Positions 32,380 to 40,379 of a stretch of DNA of 64,000 nt are shown piece after piece. Within the stretch, counting starts at the first letter, position 1. Each line of letters begins with the position of its first letter. This DNA comes from Paractinoplanes durhamensis (lineage in GTDB: Bacteria > Actinomycetota > Actinomycetes > Mycobacteriales > Micromonosporaceae), in assembly GCF_016862175.1 (NCBI RefSeq), contig NZ_BOML01000043.1:186001-250000 (forward strand), in the 5' to 3' direction. Both the position numbers and the translations under genes were made by a program. Below the pieces are notes generated by a model. It was not told where the DNA came from. It saw nothing but the letters and a program-made list of their open reading frames with translations, and made no database searches.

Positions 32380-33936
32380 ATGAGAGCTGATTTGGGTAAC
32401 GTCTCAACACGCCTGGTGGCGCTGGGATCGGCGACGATCCTGAGCGTGACCGGTGTCGTGGTGATCGCAGCCGGACCGGCGTCCGCCTCGGGTGGGCGCG
32501 CGACGCCGGGTGCCGCCGGGCTCGGCGACCGGTTGTACCCGCTGCTCGGCAACGGGGGCTACGACGTTCAGAATTACGACCTCAGCCTGACCTATCCGCA
32601 GAAGGATCCGGCGCAGCAGGTCTCCGGCGATGTGACGATCACTGCCGTCGCCACGCAAAATCTGTCCCGCTTCGACCTCGACTTCGGCGGCGACGCGGTC
32701 GGCGCGGTCACCGTGAACGGCAAGCCGGCCCGCTTCACCCGCTCCGGTGACGAGCTGATCATCACGCCGAAGAGGGCGTTGCCGTCGCATCGGAAGTTCA
32801 CCGTCCGGGTCTCCGGCTTCAAGGCCACCCCGATCGAGGCCGACGCGGATTCGCCGGCCGGTTTCGTGCGCACCCCGGACGGCACCATCGTGGCCGGTCA
32901 GCCCGACGAGACGCACAATCTCTACCCGAGCAACGACCACCCGCGCGACAAGGCCACCTACACGATCCGGATCACCAACCCGGTCGGCTGGACCGGGACG
33001 GCCAACGGCGTGCAGGTCAGCAGCCGGGAAAAGAGCGGCCAGGTGGTCTCGGTCTACCGGGAGAACCACCCGATGGCCAGCGAGCTGATCCAGGTCGCGG
33101 TCGGCGACTTCATCACCTACGACCGCGGTAAGGCCGGCGGCGTGCCGGTCCGCGACGTGGTGCCGCGCCGTCTCGCCGGCGAGTTGCTGCCCAAGGCGGC
33201 CGACGAGATGAACGAGATCCCCTGGATGCAGGGCAAGGTCGGGAAGTACCCGTTCGAGAACTACGGCACCCTGGTCATCGACGCCGTGCTCGGCTTCGCG
33301 CTGGAGACCCAGACGCTGTCGCTGTTCGACACGTGGTGGTTCAGCTTGCCGTCCTACGTCCTCGACCCGGTGGCCGCGCACGAGCTGGCCCACCAGTGGT
33401 TCGGCGACAGCGTCGCGCCGTGGGAGTGGAGCGACGTCTGGCAGAACGAGGGCCACGCCACCTGGTACGAGTACGAGTACGCCCTCGAGACCGGCAACCT
33501 GGAGAACTACTCGGGGTATACGAACCTCACCGACCTCTACAAGAGCATCTACGCCCGCGGTGACCAGCTGCGCGCCAAGTACGGTCCGTCGGCGCAGCCG
33601 ATCAAGGCCGACTCGATCTGGGACGTCTTCAACCCGAACGTCTACGACGGTGGCGCGATCGTGCTGTTCGCGCTCCAGCAGAAGGTCGGCGACGCGAAGT
33701 TCCGGCAGATCGAGCGGGCCTGGGTCAGTAAATACAAGGACAAGTCGGCCTCGACCGGCGACTTCATCCGGCTCGCCTCGACGGTGTCCGGCCAGAACCT
33801 GACGTCGTTCCTGACCGACTGGCTCTACAGCGCCAAGACCCCGCCGATGCCGGGCCACCCCGACTGGACCGTCACCCCGGTCACCGCCACCACGGCCTCG
33901 ACCCTGGCCGCCCCGTCGGCCCGGGCGCACCGCTAA
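32380..33936 (+). CDS. secreted M1-family metallopeptidase
   Basis: 518 aa from the ATG at 32380. A signal peptide of about 35 residues ends near PASASG. The N-terminal beta-saddle follows (QNYDLSLTYPQKDPAQQVSG). The gluzincin site is HELAH (His334, Glu335, His338) with the third zinc ligand Glu357 in NEGHATWYEYEY, which is HExxH-x18-E. The GxMEN exopeptidase motif is replaced by a less typical VLGFALETQT, so the substrate N-terminus site may differ; Glu in ALETQ could still serve. At about 520 aa it lacks the long C-terminal helical domain of full aminopeptidase N, as in other secreted actinomycete M1 enzymes. TACGCT lies 8 nt before the ATG. Confidence 0.9.
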   Translation: MRADLGNVSTRLVALGSATILSVTGVVVIAAGPASASGGRATPGAAGLGDRLYPLLGNGGYDVQNYDLSLTYPQKDPAQQVSGDVTITAVATQNLSRFDLDFGGDAVGAVTVNGKPARFTRSGDELIITPKRALPSHRKFTVRVSGFKATPIEADADSPAGFVRTPDGTIVAGQPDETHNLYPSNDHPRDKATYTIRITNPVGWTGTANGVQVSSREKSGQVVSVYRENHPMASELIQVAVGDFITYDRGKAGGVPVRDVVPRRLAGELLPKAADEMNEIPWMQGKVGKYPFENYGTLVIDAVLGFALETQTLSLFDTWWFSLPSYVLDPVAAHELAHQWFGDSVAPWEWSDVWQNEGHATWYEYEYALETGNLENYSGYTNLTDLYKSIYARGDQLRAKYGPSAQPIKADSIWDVFNPNVYDGGAIVLFALQQKVGDAKFRQIERAWVSKYKDKSASTGDFIRLASTVSGQNLTSFLTDWLYSAKTPPMPGHPDWTVTPVTATTASTLAAPSARAHR

Positions 33937-34012
33937 CACCTCAGTTTCCGCGTTATGGCCGCTCCTCGGCCCGTAATGTCCGTTCTGGGATATTCCGGGT
34001 CGAGGAGGAGCT

Positions 34013-35923
34013 GTGGCTCATGCCAGCCCGCACGACACCGTGCGGCTCGCGGTCGTGGTCGGTGCGCTCGGCGTGGTCTTCGGTGACATCGGGACCAGCC
34101 CGATCTACGCCCTGCAGACCGTCTTCAGCCCCGACGACCCGCACCCGGTTCCGATCACCACGGCCAACGTGTTCGGCGTGGTCTCGCTGATCTTCTGGTC
34201 CGTCATGATCATCGTGACGGTCTCTTACGTCCTGCTCGCGATGCGCGCCGACAACGACGGCGAGGGCGGTGCGATGGCGCTGATCACGCTGATCCGGCAG
34301 TCCGGCCCGCGCTACGGCGGCAAACTGGCCGTCTTCCTGGCCGCGCTCGGCATCTTCGGCGCCGCCCTGTTCTTCGGCGACAGCATGATCACCCCGGCCA
34401 TCTCGGTGCTCTCCGCCGTCGAGGGCCTCAAGATCGTTGAGCCGTCGCTCGGCGAGGCCGTCGTCCCGATCACCGCGGTGATCATCGTCGCGCTGTTCCT
34501 GGCCCAGCGGCGGGGTACCGCCGCGGTCGGCAAGGTCTTCGGCCCGGTGATGATCATCTGGTTCGGGACGATCGGCATGCTCGGCATCGGCGGCATCGCC
34601 CGGAATCCCGAAATTCTCAAAGCCCTTTCTCCGACGTACGCGGTGAGCTTCCTCGCCGGGCACTTCGGCATCGCCTTCTTCGCGCTGGCCGCCGTGGTGC
34701 TCTCGGTGACCGGCGCCGAGGCGCTCTACGCCGACATGGGCCACTTCGGCCGCCGGGCGATCAGCCGGGGTTGGCTGTTCCTGGTCTTCCCGGCCTGCGT
34801 GCTCAGCTACCTCGGCCAGGGCGCCCTGATCGTCGAGGATCCGGCCCACGCCAGTGGCCCGTTCTTCCTGCTCGCCCCGGAGTGGCTGCGGCTGCCGCTG
34901 GTGCTGCTGGCGGCAGCCGCCACCGTCATCGCGTCCCAGGCGGTGATCACCGGCGCCTACTCGGTGACGTCGCAGGCCGCCCAGCTCGGCTACCTGCCCC
35001 GGCTGCGGGTCACGCACACCAGCGAGTCCGAGATCGGGCAGATCTACGTGCCCTGGATCAACTGGCTGCTGCTGGTGTCGGTGCTGACCCTGGTCTTCGC
35101 CTTCCGCAGCTCGGCCGCTCTCGCCTACGCCTACGGCTTGGCGGTGACCGCCACGATCACCATCACCACGCTGCTGTTCTTCTACATCGCCCAATGGCGG
35201 TGGAAGGTCCCGCCATGGCTGCTCGCGGCCGGCGCCGGCATCCTGGTCACGATCGACCTGCTGTTCCTGGCGGCCAACCTGACCAAACTGCTGCACGGCG
35301 CCTGGCTGACCCTGCTGATCGGGCTCACCGCCTTCACCGTGATGACCACCTGGCAGCGCGGCCGGGAGGTGATCACGGCGGAGCGCAGGATGCGCGAGGG
35401 CTCGCTGCCCGGCTTCATCGAGCAGCTGCGCGAGTCCGGCGACAGGATCGCCAAGGTGGCCGGCACCGCGGTGTTCCTCAACCGGGGGATGGAGACCGCG
35501 CCGCTGGCGATGCGGGCCAACGTCGAGCACAACCATGTGCGGCACGAGCACGTCCTGATCATCTCGATCGAGACGATGGTGGTGCCGTGGGTGCCGGACG
35601 CCGAACGGGTGGTGCTGGACGACCTGGCCTACGCCGACGACGGCATCATCTTCGTGACGGTGCGCTTCGGCTACGCCGACACCCAGGACCTGCCGGCGGC
35701 GCTGCAGCTGCTCGACCCGGCCCGGACCGAGGGCCGGCTCGACCTGGAGAACGCCTCCTACTTCTTGTCCAAGATCACCCTGCGCCGCGGCGACGCGCCC
35801 ACCATGGCCCCGTGGCGCAAGCGCCTGTTCATCGCCACCTCGTACATCACCGCCGACGCGGCCGAGCACTTCGCCCTGCCCCGCGACCACACCGTGATCA
35901 TGGGCTCCCACATCGACCTGTGA
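34013..35923 (+). CDS. kup: KUP/HAK/KT-family low-affinity potassium transporter
   Basis: 636 aa. The first segment VVVGALGVVFGDIGTSPIYALQT is the Kup signature. About twelve membrane helices run to residue 440 (for example FGAALFFGDSMITPAISVLS, the family core motif). A cytoplasmic C-terminal domain of about 190 residues includes VAGTAVFLNRGMETAPLAM and EHNHVRHEHVLIISI. It takes up K+ probably by proton symport. GAGGAGGAG sits 4 nt before the GTG start. The 76-bp gap from the peptidase gene is too short for a c-di-AMP riboswitch. A potassium channel with two RCK domains lies 4.5 kb downstream. Confidence 0.95.
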   Translation: MAHASPHDTVRLAVVVGALGVVFGDIGTSPIYALQTVFSPDDPHPVPITTANVFGVVSLIFWSVMIIVTVSYVLLAMRADNDGEGGAMALITLIRQSGPRYGGKLAVFLAALGIFGAALFFGDSMITPAISVLSAVEGLKIVEPSLGEAVVPITAVIIVALFLAQRRGTAAVGKVFGPVMIIWFGTIGMLGIGGIARNPEILKALSPTYAVSFLAGHFGIAFFALAAVVLSVTGAEALYADMGHFGRRAISRGWLFLVFPACVLSYLGQGALIVEDPAHASGPFFLLAPEWLRLPLVLLAAAATVIASQAVITGAYSVTSQAAQLGYLPRLRVTHTSESEIGQIYVPWINWLLLVSVLTLVFAFRSSAALAYAYGLAVTATITITTLLFFYIAQWRWKVPPWLLAAGAGILVTIDLLFLAANLTKLLHGAWLTLLIGLTAFTVMTTWQRGREVITAERRMREGSLPGFIEQLRESGDRIAKVAGTAVFLNRGMETAPLAMRANVEHNHVRHEHVLIISIETMVVPWVPDAERVVLDDLAYADDGIIFVTVRFGYADTQDLPAALQLLDPARTEGRLDLENASYFLSKITLRRGDAPTMAPWRKRLFIATSYITADAAEHFALPRDHTVIMGSHIDL

Positions 35924-36097
35924 CGCCGCTTCACCACCCGCCGAACCGGCCGCCGCCTCTCCGGCAACGCCCCCGAGATCATGTTTTCCCTGGCCACCAA
36001 TTCCGCCGTCCCCGGCGGCCTGCGATCCGGTGACCAGGAACGAAGCCAGGAATCCGTCCCGTACGTCCTGCCCGTTCCGGGCGACCGGGGACAGCGC

Positions 36098-37135
36098 TCA
36101 GCCGCGGGCCGAGAGGTGCAGGTGGTCCCGGACTCGGGTCAGGACCTCGAACTGGGCGGCGAGGTCCGGCCGCAGCGGGTGGAAGGCACCTTGCACCATC
36201 CGGTCGCGGCGCTGCGGATTCGGGTCCGGGCCGAGCTGGGCGTTGATCTCGCCGATCGCATACATGGTCCAGAGCGCCGCCCCGCGCCGCTCGCCGGCGG
36301 AGTAGTCCTCCGCCACGGCGGCCAGGCCGAGATAGCGGGCCAGCAGCCGTTCGCGCACCGCTTCCACCGGCGGCCCCGATCCGGCCAGCACCTCCTGGAC
36401 CTCCGGGTAGTCGCCGATGCCGGCATCCTCGGCGACGATCGCCGCCATCCGATGGCCGATCGCGGGGAGGGCCGCCCGGGTGGGTTCGGCGAGCAGGTCC
36501 TGCAGGAACGGATCGGCGAGCGCCGGGTGGTCGATCAGATCCTCCGGCACGAGATCCTGCGGCACCGGGGTGAAGACGGCGCTCGGGAGCGTGGCCGCCA
36601 GCAGATCGAGCGTCAGGCGGCATCCGGTGATCCGTTCCGCGAGAGCCAGGCCGGCCGCCTGATGATCGCCCTCGCGGTGGAAGGGGAGCCCGGTCATCAG
36701 GTTGTCGAGGGCGGCCGGGTCGGTGCCGTACCGATCGCCGGCGCCGGACATGTCGAAGACCGTGACGGTGCGGCCGTCCTGCGCGTAACTGAAGTGGTTG
36801 TAGGCGTTGATGTTCCAGTAGACGTTGACGGCCTGCCCGCGCCGCGACAGCGATCGCAGCACCTCGCGCCGCGACCCCTGAAACCCGTAGCCCTCCATTG
36901 CCAGCAGCCACTCGCCGCCCGCCGGCCCGACCTTGACCACATCGAGCCCTTCGCTGCGGGTCAACTGCTCGAACACCGCGATGGTCATCGGCTCCGCCGC
37001 CGCCGGATCGCCCCCGAAGCCGCGGATCAGATCGCCCTCACCGAGCCCGCACGCCCAGGTCAGGCACAACGCTTCGCGCATCCAGGGATGGGCGTCGAGC
37101 AGGGCCGTGTAGTACGGAACCGGGCTGTCGCTCAT
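36098..37135 (-). CDS. DUF6461-family protein
   Basis: 345 aa soluble protein. The first 150 residues match the actinomycete DUF6461 pattern: ALCLTWACGLGEGDLIRGFG, EWLLAMEGYGFQGSRREVLR, AVNVYWNINAYNHFSYAQDG and TGCRLTLDLL. The second half (LPAIGHRMAAIVAEDAGIGD onward) is helical and not familiar. The function of DUF6461 is not established; relatives occur as isolated genes in actinomycetes and some near toxin loci (my recollection of the family, not checkable here). The ATG at 37135 lies 6 nt after TAGCGT; an upstream GTG at 37138 is the alternative. No partner gene is adjacent on the same strand. Confidence 0.7.
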   Translation of the reverse strand: MSDSPVPYYTALLDAHPWMREALCLTWACGLGEGDLIRGFGGDPAAAEPMTIAVFEQLTRSEGLDVVKVGPAGGEWLLAMEGYGFQGSRREVLRSLSRRGQAVNVYWNINAYNHFSYAQDGRTVTVFDMSGAGDRYGTDPAALDNLMTGLPFHREGDHQAAGLALAERITGCRLTLDLLAATLPSAVFTPVPQDLVPEDLIDHPALADPFLQDLLAEPTRAALPAIGHRMAAIVAEDAGIGDYPEVQEVLAGSGPPVEAVRERLLARYLGLAAVAEDYSAGERRGAALWTMYAIGEINAQLGPDPNPQRRDRMVQGAFHPLRPDLAAQFEVLTRVRDHLHLSARG

Positions 37136-37141
37136 CACCTC

Positions 37142-37147
37142 ACGCTA
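37142..37147 (-). promoter_or_regulatory. -10 hexamer TAGCGT for the DUF6461 gene
   Basis: TAGCGT on the minus strand ends 6 nt before the ATG at 37135 and suggests leaderless transcription. A GGCCCC/GGGGCC inverted repeat (37148-37173) covers the region just upstream. Confidence 0.4.
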
Positions 37148-37330
37148 GGCCCCAATGCCGATTCATCGGGGCCGGTTAGCGCTTCCGGCCGCCGCCGCCG
37201 AGTCGGTGCGGGCGGCAGTGCGTCGGCCCGGTCGGCACCGGCCCCGGCTTGGTATTGCCGGCCTCAGCGCGCCACCCGCCGCCCCCGGAGGCCGCCTGCC
37301 ACCCGCAGCTGTCCGTCGTCGTTGCCCCTT

Positions 37331-37357
37331 CGGGCTGCTCCGGGCTGCTCCGGGCTG
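37331..37357. repeat. 10-bp tandem repeat (2.7 copies)
   Basis: CGGGCTGCTC is repeated twice and followed by CGGGCTG, in the 241-bp gap between the MFS gene end and the DUF6461 start. No gene spans it. Confidence 0.85.
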
Positions 37358-37379
37358 TGTCTGGCGGTGGTCCGCCGGA

Positions 37380-38708
37380 TTACCCGAGTGGGGCGGGCGC
37401 TGCCCGGCGGCGGGGCTGCAGGACGCCGGCCAGCAGGATCACCAGCACGCCGGCGAATGGGACGACCAACAGTCCGGCGCGCAGGCTGGTGGCGTCGGCG
37501 ATCGCGCCGACCACCGGTGGGGAGAGCAGGAAGCCCAGGCGCATCAGCCAGGACACCACGGTCAGGCCGGTGCCGGGCTTCAGGCCCGGCAGCTCGTCGG
37601 CCTCGTGCATGGCCGCCGGGACCAGCGTTGCCACGCCGAAGCCGGCGGCGGCGAAACCGCAGATCGTTCCGGCCACGGTCGGGGCGGCCAGGGCCAGGCC
37701 CATGCCGGCCGCGACGATCAGGCCGCCGGCCCGGGCGACCGTGCGCTGGCCGAAGCGGTCGACCAGCCGGTCGCCGATCATCCGGCCGATGAACTGGGCG
37801 CCGACCAGGGCGATGTAGCCCCACGCGGCGACGGCGGCCGCGGCGTGCAGCGACCCGGACAGGTAGACGGCGGCCCACGAGTTGCCCGCGTCCTCGACGA
37901 TCGTGCCGCCGATGGCGATCAGCACCAGCGCGCCGACGATCAGCCAGACCCGCCGGCCGGGGAGCCCGCGGCCGACGGCCGGCCCGGTGCGCCCGGCCGC
38001 CGACTCGCCGCCGGAGCCCGCCCCGCCCTCGGCCCGGAGGTCGCCTGCGGTGCGGAGGTCGGCGTCGCCTCTGGCGTCGAGGTCGGCGTGGGGCGTGGTG
38101 TCGGGAGTGGTCTCGGGTTCGGTTTCGCTGCCGGGCAGGCGGAAGCGCCATGCCACCAGGGCGACCACCGTCAGCACTGCCCCGGAGATGCCCAGGTGGA
38201 CGCCGACCGGCAGGTCGAGGGCGATCGCGGCGGCGGCCGTCGCGCCGCCGGTCACCGCGCCGATCGACCAGATCGCGTGGAACGAGTTGATGATCGAGCG
38301 GCCGTAGCGGCGCTGCACCCGCAGGCCGTGGGCGTTCTGGGCGACATCCGTGATCGCGTCCATGGCGCCGGCCAGGAACAGCACCGCGGCGAACACCGCC
38401 ACCGCGGGAGCCACGCCGGCCAGCAGGACGCCGGCCGCGGTCAGGAACGTGCCGGCGACGGCCACGCTCGCCGAGCCGAACCGGCGGACCAGCACCCCGG
38501 CTGCCAGGCCGGCGACGATCGCGCCGGTCGGGAACGCCGCCACCGACAGCCCGTAGGCCGCGTTGCTGAGCCCGAGATCGGCCTTGATCTGGGGATAACG
38601 CGGAATCAGGTTGGCGAGGAGCGCACCGTTGGTGAAGAACAGGGCGGCGACCGCCACCCGAGCGCGCCGTTCGACCAGACCCGGCGGGGCGGGGGCCACG
38701 AGTGTCAT
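37380..38708 (-). CDS. MFS transporter
   Basis: 442 aa, about twelve membrane helices in two halves. A charged cytoplasmic loop of about 60 residues (SETEPETTPDTTPHADLDAR onward) lies between helices 6 and 7. The motif A-like segment VLVRRFGSAS follows helix 2, and RMIGDRLVDRFGQR is its counterpart in the second half. FHAIWSIGAVTGG and GLTVVSWLMRLGFLLSPP resemble FucP/YbjJ-type exporters, but the substrate is unknown. The start codon lies 2 nt from a 33-bp inverted repeat that also contains the only plausible -10 (TACGCT, 7 nt before ATG), so tight repression is predicted. No regulator gene is adjacent. Confidence 0.9.
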   Translation of the reverse strand: MTLVAPAPPGLVERRARVAVAALFFTNGALLANLIPRYPQIKADLGLSNAAYGLSVAAFPTGAIVAGLAAGVLVRRFGSASVAVAGTFLTAAGVLLAGVAPAVAVFAAVLFLAGAMDAITDVAQNAHGLRVQRRYGRSIINSFHAIWSIGAVTGGATAAAAIALDLPVGVHLGISGAVLTVVALVAWRFRLPGSETEPETTPDTTPHADLDARGDADLRTAGDLRAEGGAGSGGESAAGRTGPAVGRGLPGRRVWLIVGALVLIAIGGTIVEDAGNSWAAVYLSGSLHAAAAVAAWGYIALVGAQFIGRMIGDRLVDRFGQRTVARAGGLIVAAGMGLALAAPTVAGTICGFAAAGFGVATLVPAAMHEADELPGLKPGTGLTVVSWLMRLGFLLSPPVVGAIADATSLRAGLLVVPFAGVLVILLAGVLQPRRRAAPAPLG

Positions 38709-38710
38709 GC

Positions 38711-38743
38711 GTACGAGCGTACACACGCTGTGTACGCTCGTAC
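38711..38743. promoter_or_regulatory. 33-bp operator over the MFS promoter
   Basis: Perfect 15-bp arms, GTACGAGCGTACACA (38711-38725) and its complement (38729-38743), separated by CGC. Each arm also contains the smaller repeat GTAC-GAGC-GTAC. The -10 hexamer TACGCT (38716-38721, minus strand) is inside. This size and symmetry suit a TetR-family dimer pair. Confidence 0.75.
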
Positions 38744-38759
38744 ATATCAAGGCTCGAAG

Positions 38760-38957
38760 TCAGCCATCCTGTTCCTGGATTCGCCGGGCGGCCTCGAGCA
38801 GCAGGTCGCGGGGGATCTCGACGAGCAGTTCACCGTCCGGCGGGGTGATGGCGGTGGTGGCATAGCCCTGGATCAGCACGGTGTCGCGATCGGTGCGGTA
38901 GACGGTCGGGCAGCTTCCGCCGCTGCAGGTGGTGACCAGCAATTGGGGGTTCGTCAT
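38760..38957 (-). CDS. CPTVY-motif mini-protein (second copy)
   Basis: 65 aa. MTNPQLLVTTCSGGSCPTVY is followed by RTDRDTVLIQGYATTAITPP and an amphipathic tail VEIPRDLLLEAARRIQEQDG. It is clearly homologous to the 73-aa protein at 39942-40163: both share C-x4-CPTVYRTDR, VxQGY and a VE(I/V)P-xDLL-xAxR tail. It lies 49 bp downstream of the XRE regulator and is probably cotranscribed with it. Small proteins partner DUF5753/Scr1-type regulators in many actinomycetes (for example DUF397), and this one may fill that place. No signal peptide; the two cysteines could bind metal or form a disulphide. Confidence 0.8.
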   Translation of the reverse strand: MTNPQLLVTTCSGGSCPTVYRTDRDTVLIQGYATTAITPPDGELLVEIPRDLLLEAARRIQEQDG

Positions 38958-39006
38958 GAATCGACGTTAGGAAACGCGAACTGACCCTGACAAGTGCCGG
39001 AATCTG

Positions 39007-39906
39007 TCAGCCGGCCATTGATTCCGGCAGCAGCATTCGGGCGTACCGTGCCTGATAGGCATTCAGGAGATCATTGATGTCGGTACTCGCGACGCTCAGA
39101 AGGGCATCGAAGACCCGCCGGTAATCCTGGATCGTCTTCCGTCCATTCGACCAGACCATCGTGTTGAGCAGATCGACACTGATCTGCCGATCGTCGATGA
39201 TGCTGAACCCGTGATAGGGCGCTACGGGTAGTTCGGCCGTATCCGGGAGGATTCGAAAGTCGACATTCTGACAGTTTGCCAACTCGCGGACCCGGGCGAT
39301 CTGCGCAACCATCGCCGCGGGTTCGCAGACTCGATTGCGTAAGACCTGCTCGGTGATCAGAAAATAGAACTTGTGATCCGGCAGGAAAAGGATCTCGCTG
39401 CGCTTCATCCGCGCGTTGACCGCCTCGGAGACGGCGAGCGGCGAGTCGCTGTTGTGCGGGTCGTAGAGGTCCTTGAGGGCGAAGAGCACGGCCCGGGCAT
39501 ATTCACTCGTCTGGGTGAGCCCCGGGACGACCGCCGGCTGGAAGACGCGGATCTCCCGGGCCTGCATCTCCACCCGGCCGACCTCCTGCTGGCGCTCCAC
39601 CAAGCGCGGCCGGGCGGTCGTCCAGTCGGTGAGTCGTTCCTGGCCACGCTCGGCCAGCGCGACCGCCTGGATCACCTCGGTGGCCGGGATGCCGAGCTTC
39701 TCGCCGATCAGCCGCACGTCGGCGGGCTCGGCGGTGACCGCGCCGGTCTCCAGCCGGGAGATCTTGGCCTGGCTCATCCCGACCCGGTCGCCGAGGGCCT
39801 GGCCGGTCATCTTTCGTGCCTTACGCCAGCGGGCCAGCATGGCACCCACCGCATCGGCGGGCTGCTCGGCCGTGGGCTGCTCGGCAGGAGGGGGCGACTC
39901 GGTCAC
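39007..39906 (-). CDS. XRE-family regulator with DUF5753/Scr1-type C-terminal domain
   Basis: 299 aa. After a Pro/Glu/Ala-rich start, the HTH is at about 25-80 (RWRKARKMTGQALGDRVGMS, then QAKISRLETGAVTAEP). The rest is the DUF5753 (Scr1 TA-like) domain: QPAVVPGLTQTSEYARAVL, RMKRSEILFLPDHKFYFLIT, ANCQNVDFRILP and the late YRRVFDALLSVA. The family includes Streptomyces WhiJ-like regulators that work with a small partner protein, often DUF397. Here the gene is bracketed by two CPTVY mini-proteins, 35 bp upstream and 49 bp downstream, all on the minus strand. GAGGAAAG precedes the GTG start. Confidence 0.9.
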   Translation of the reverse strand: MTESPPPAEQPTAEQPADAVGAMLARWRKARKMTGQALGDRVGMSQAKISRLETGAVTAEPADVRLIGEKLGIPATEVIQAVALAERGQERLTDWTTARPRLVERQQEVGRVEMQAREIRVFQPAVVPGLTQTSEYARAVLFALKDLYDPHNSDSPLAVSEAVNARMKRSEILFLPDHKFYFLITEQVLRNRVCEPAAMVAQIARVRELANCQNVDFRILPDTAELPVAPYHGFSIIDDRQISVDLLNTMVWSNGRKTIQDYRRVFDALLSVASTDINDLLNAYQARYARMLLPESMAG

Positions 39907-39941
39907 CTTTCCTCGCCCCCTTCCATCCCGATCGAACTGCG

Positions 39942-40163
39942 CTATTCGCTCGCCCGCAGGGCTGCGGCGAGCAGATCTGCCGGGACCTCCACCAACTGCT
40001 CGCCCGCCGGCAGGTCGATGTCTACATTGTCTGCTGTGATTGTGTAGCCCTGCACCACCAGAGTGCCCCGATCGGTCCGGTAAACGGTCGGGCAGGTGCC
40101 ACTTCCACACAGGCTGGTTACCAGAGTCAACTGCGGCGCATCAGATTTCACAAGCCGGACCAT
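39942..40163 (-). CDS. CPTVY-motif mini-protein (first copy)
   Basis: 73 aa. MVRLVKSDAPQLTLVTSLCG, then SGTCPTVYRTDRGTLVVQGY, and a tail EQLVEVPADLLAAALRASE. It is homologous to the protein at 38760-38957 and is the first gene of the three-gene set with the XRE regulator. The second strand-like motif VVQGY and the VEVPADLL helix are shared. An imperfect palindrome CACGGAATATTCGTG (40184-40198) lies 21 bp upstream and may be the regulator's site. Function unknown; by position a possible partner or antagonist of the XRE protein. Confidence 0.8.
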   Translation of the reverse strand: MVRLVKSDAPQLTLVTSLCGSGTCPTVYRTDRGTLVVQGYTITADNVDIDLPAGEQLVEVPADLLAAALRASE

Positions 40164-40183
40164 ACGTCGGGGGTCAAGTCGAT

Positions 40184-40198
40184 CACGGAATATTCGTG
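40184..40198. promoter_or_regulatory. imperfect palindrome upstream of the CPTVY/XRE cluster
   Basis: CACGGAATATTCGTG has arms CACG and CGTG around an AT-rich centre with one extra base. It lies where the promoter of the three-gene cluster should be, so it is a candidate autoregulatory site. Confidence 0.3.
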
Positions 40199-40379
40199 TC
40201 CGTGGCTCGGGTCGTGTTCTGAACCTTCACCCTACTCACGCAGTGACCGCTGCAGAAGTAGATGAGTTTCACTCACAAGGGGCGGTCGCATAGGCGTGCA
40301 TATTCCGGATCGACCGGTAGAGAATGCATTTCTCCGGGCCGGACCCGGCGAGCATCAAGGCCGCCCAAGAGGGCCGGCG

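Noticed and set aside
33937..34012. c-di-AMP riboswitch ahead of the potassium transporter
   Set aside because: The gap is only 76 bp and holds just a ribosome-binding site; too short for that aptamer.
38709..38750. Upstream extension of the MFS gene to a TTG at 38750
   Set aside because: It would translate the 33-bp operator palindrome; the ATG at 38708 starts the normal N-terminus and fits the leaderless -10.
40359..40377. Terminator hairpin after the potassium channel gene
   Set aside because: The GCCGGCCC/GGGCGGC stem has a bulge and only a trivial T run; not distinguishable from chance in this composition.
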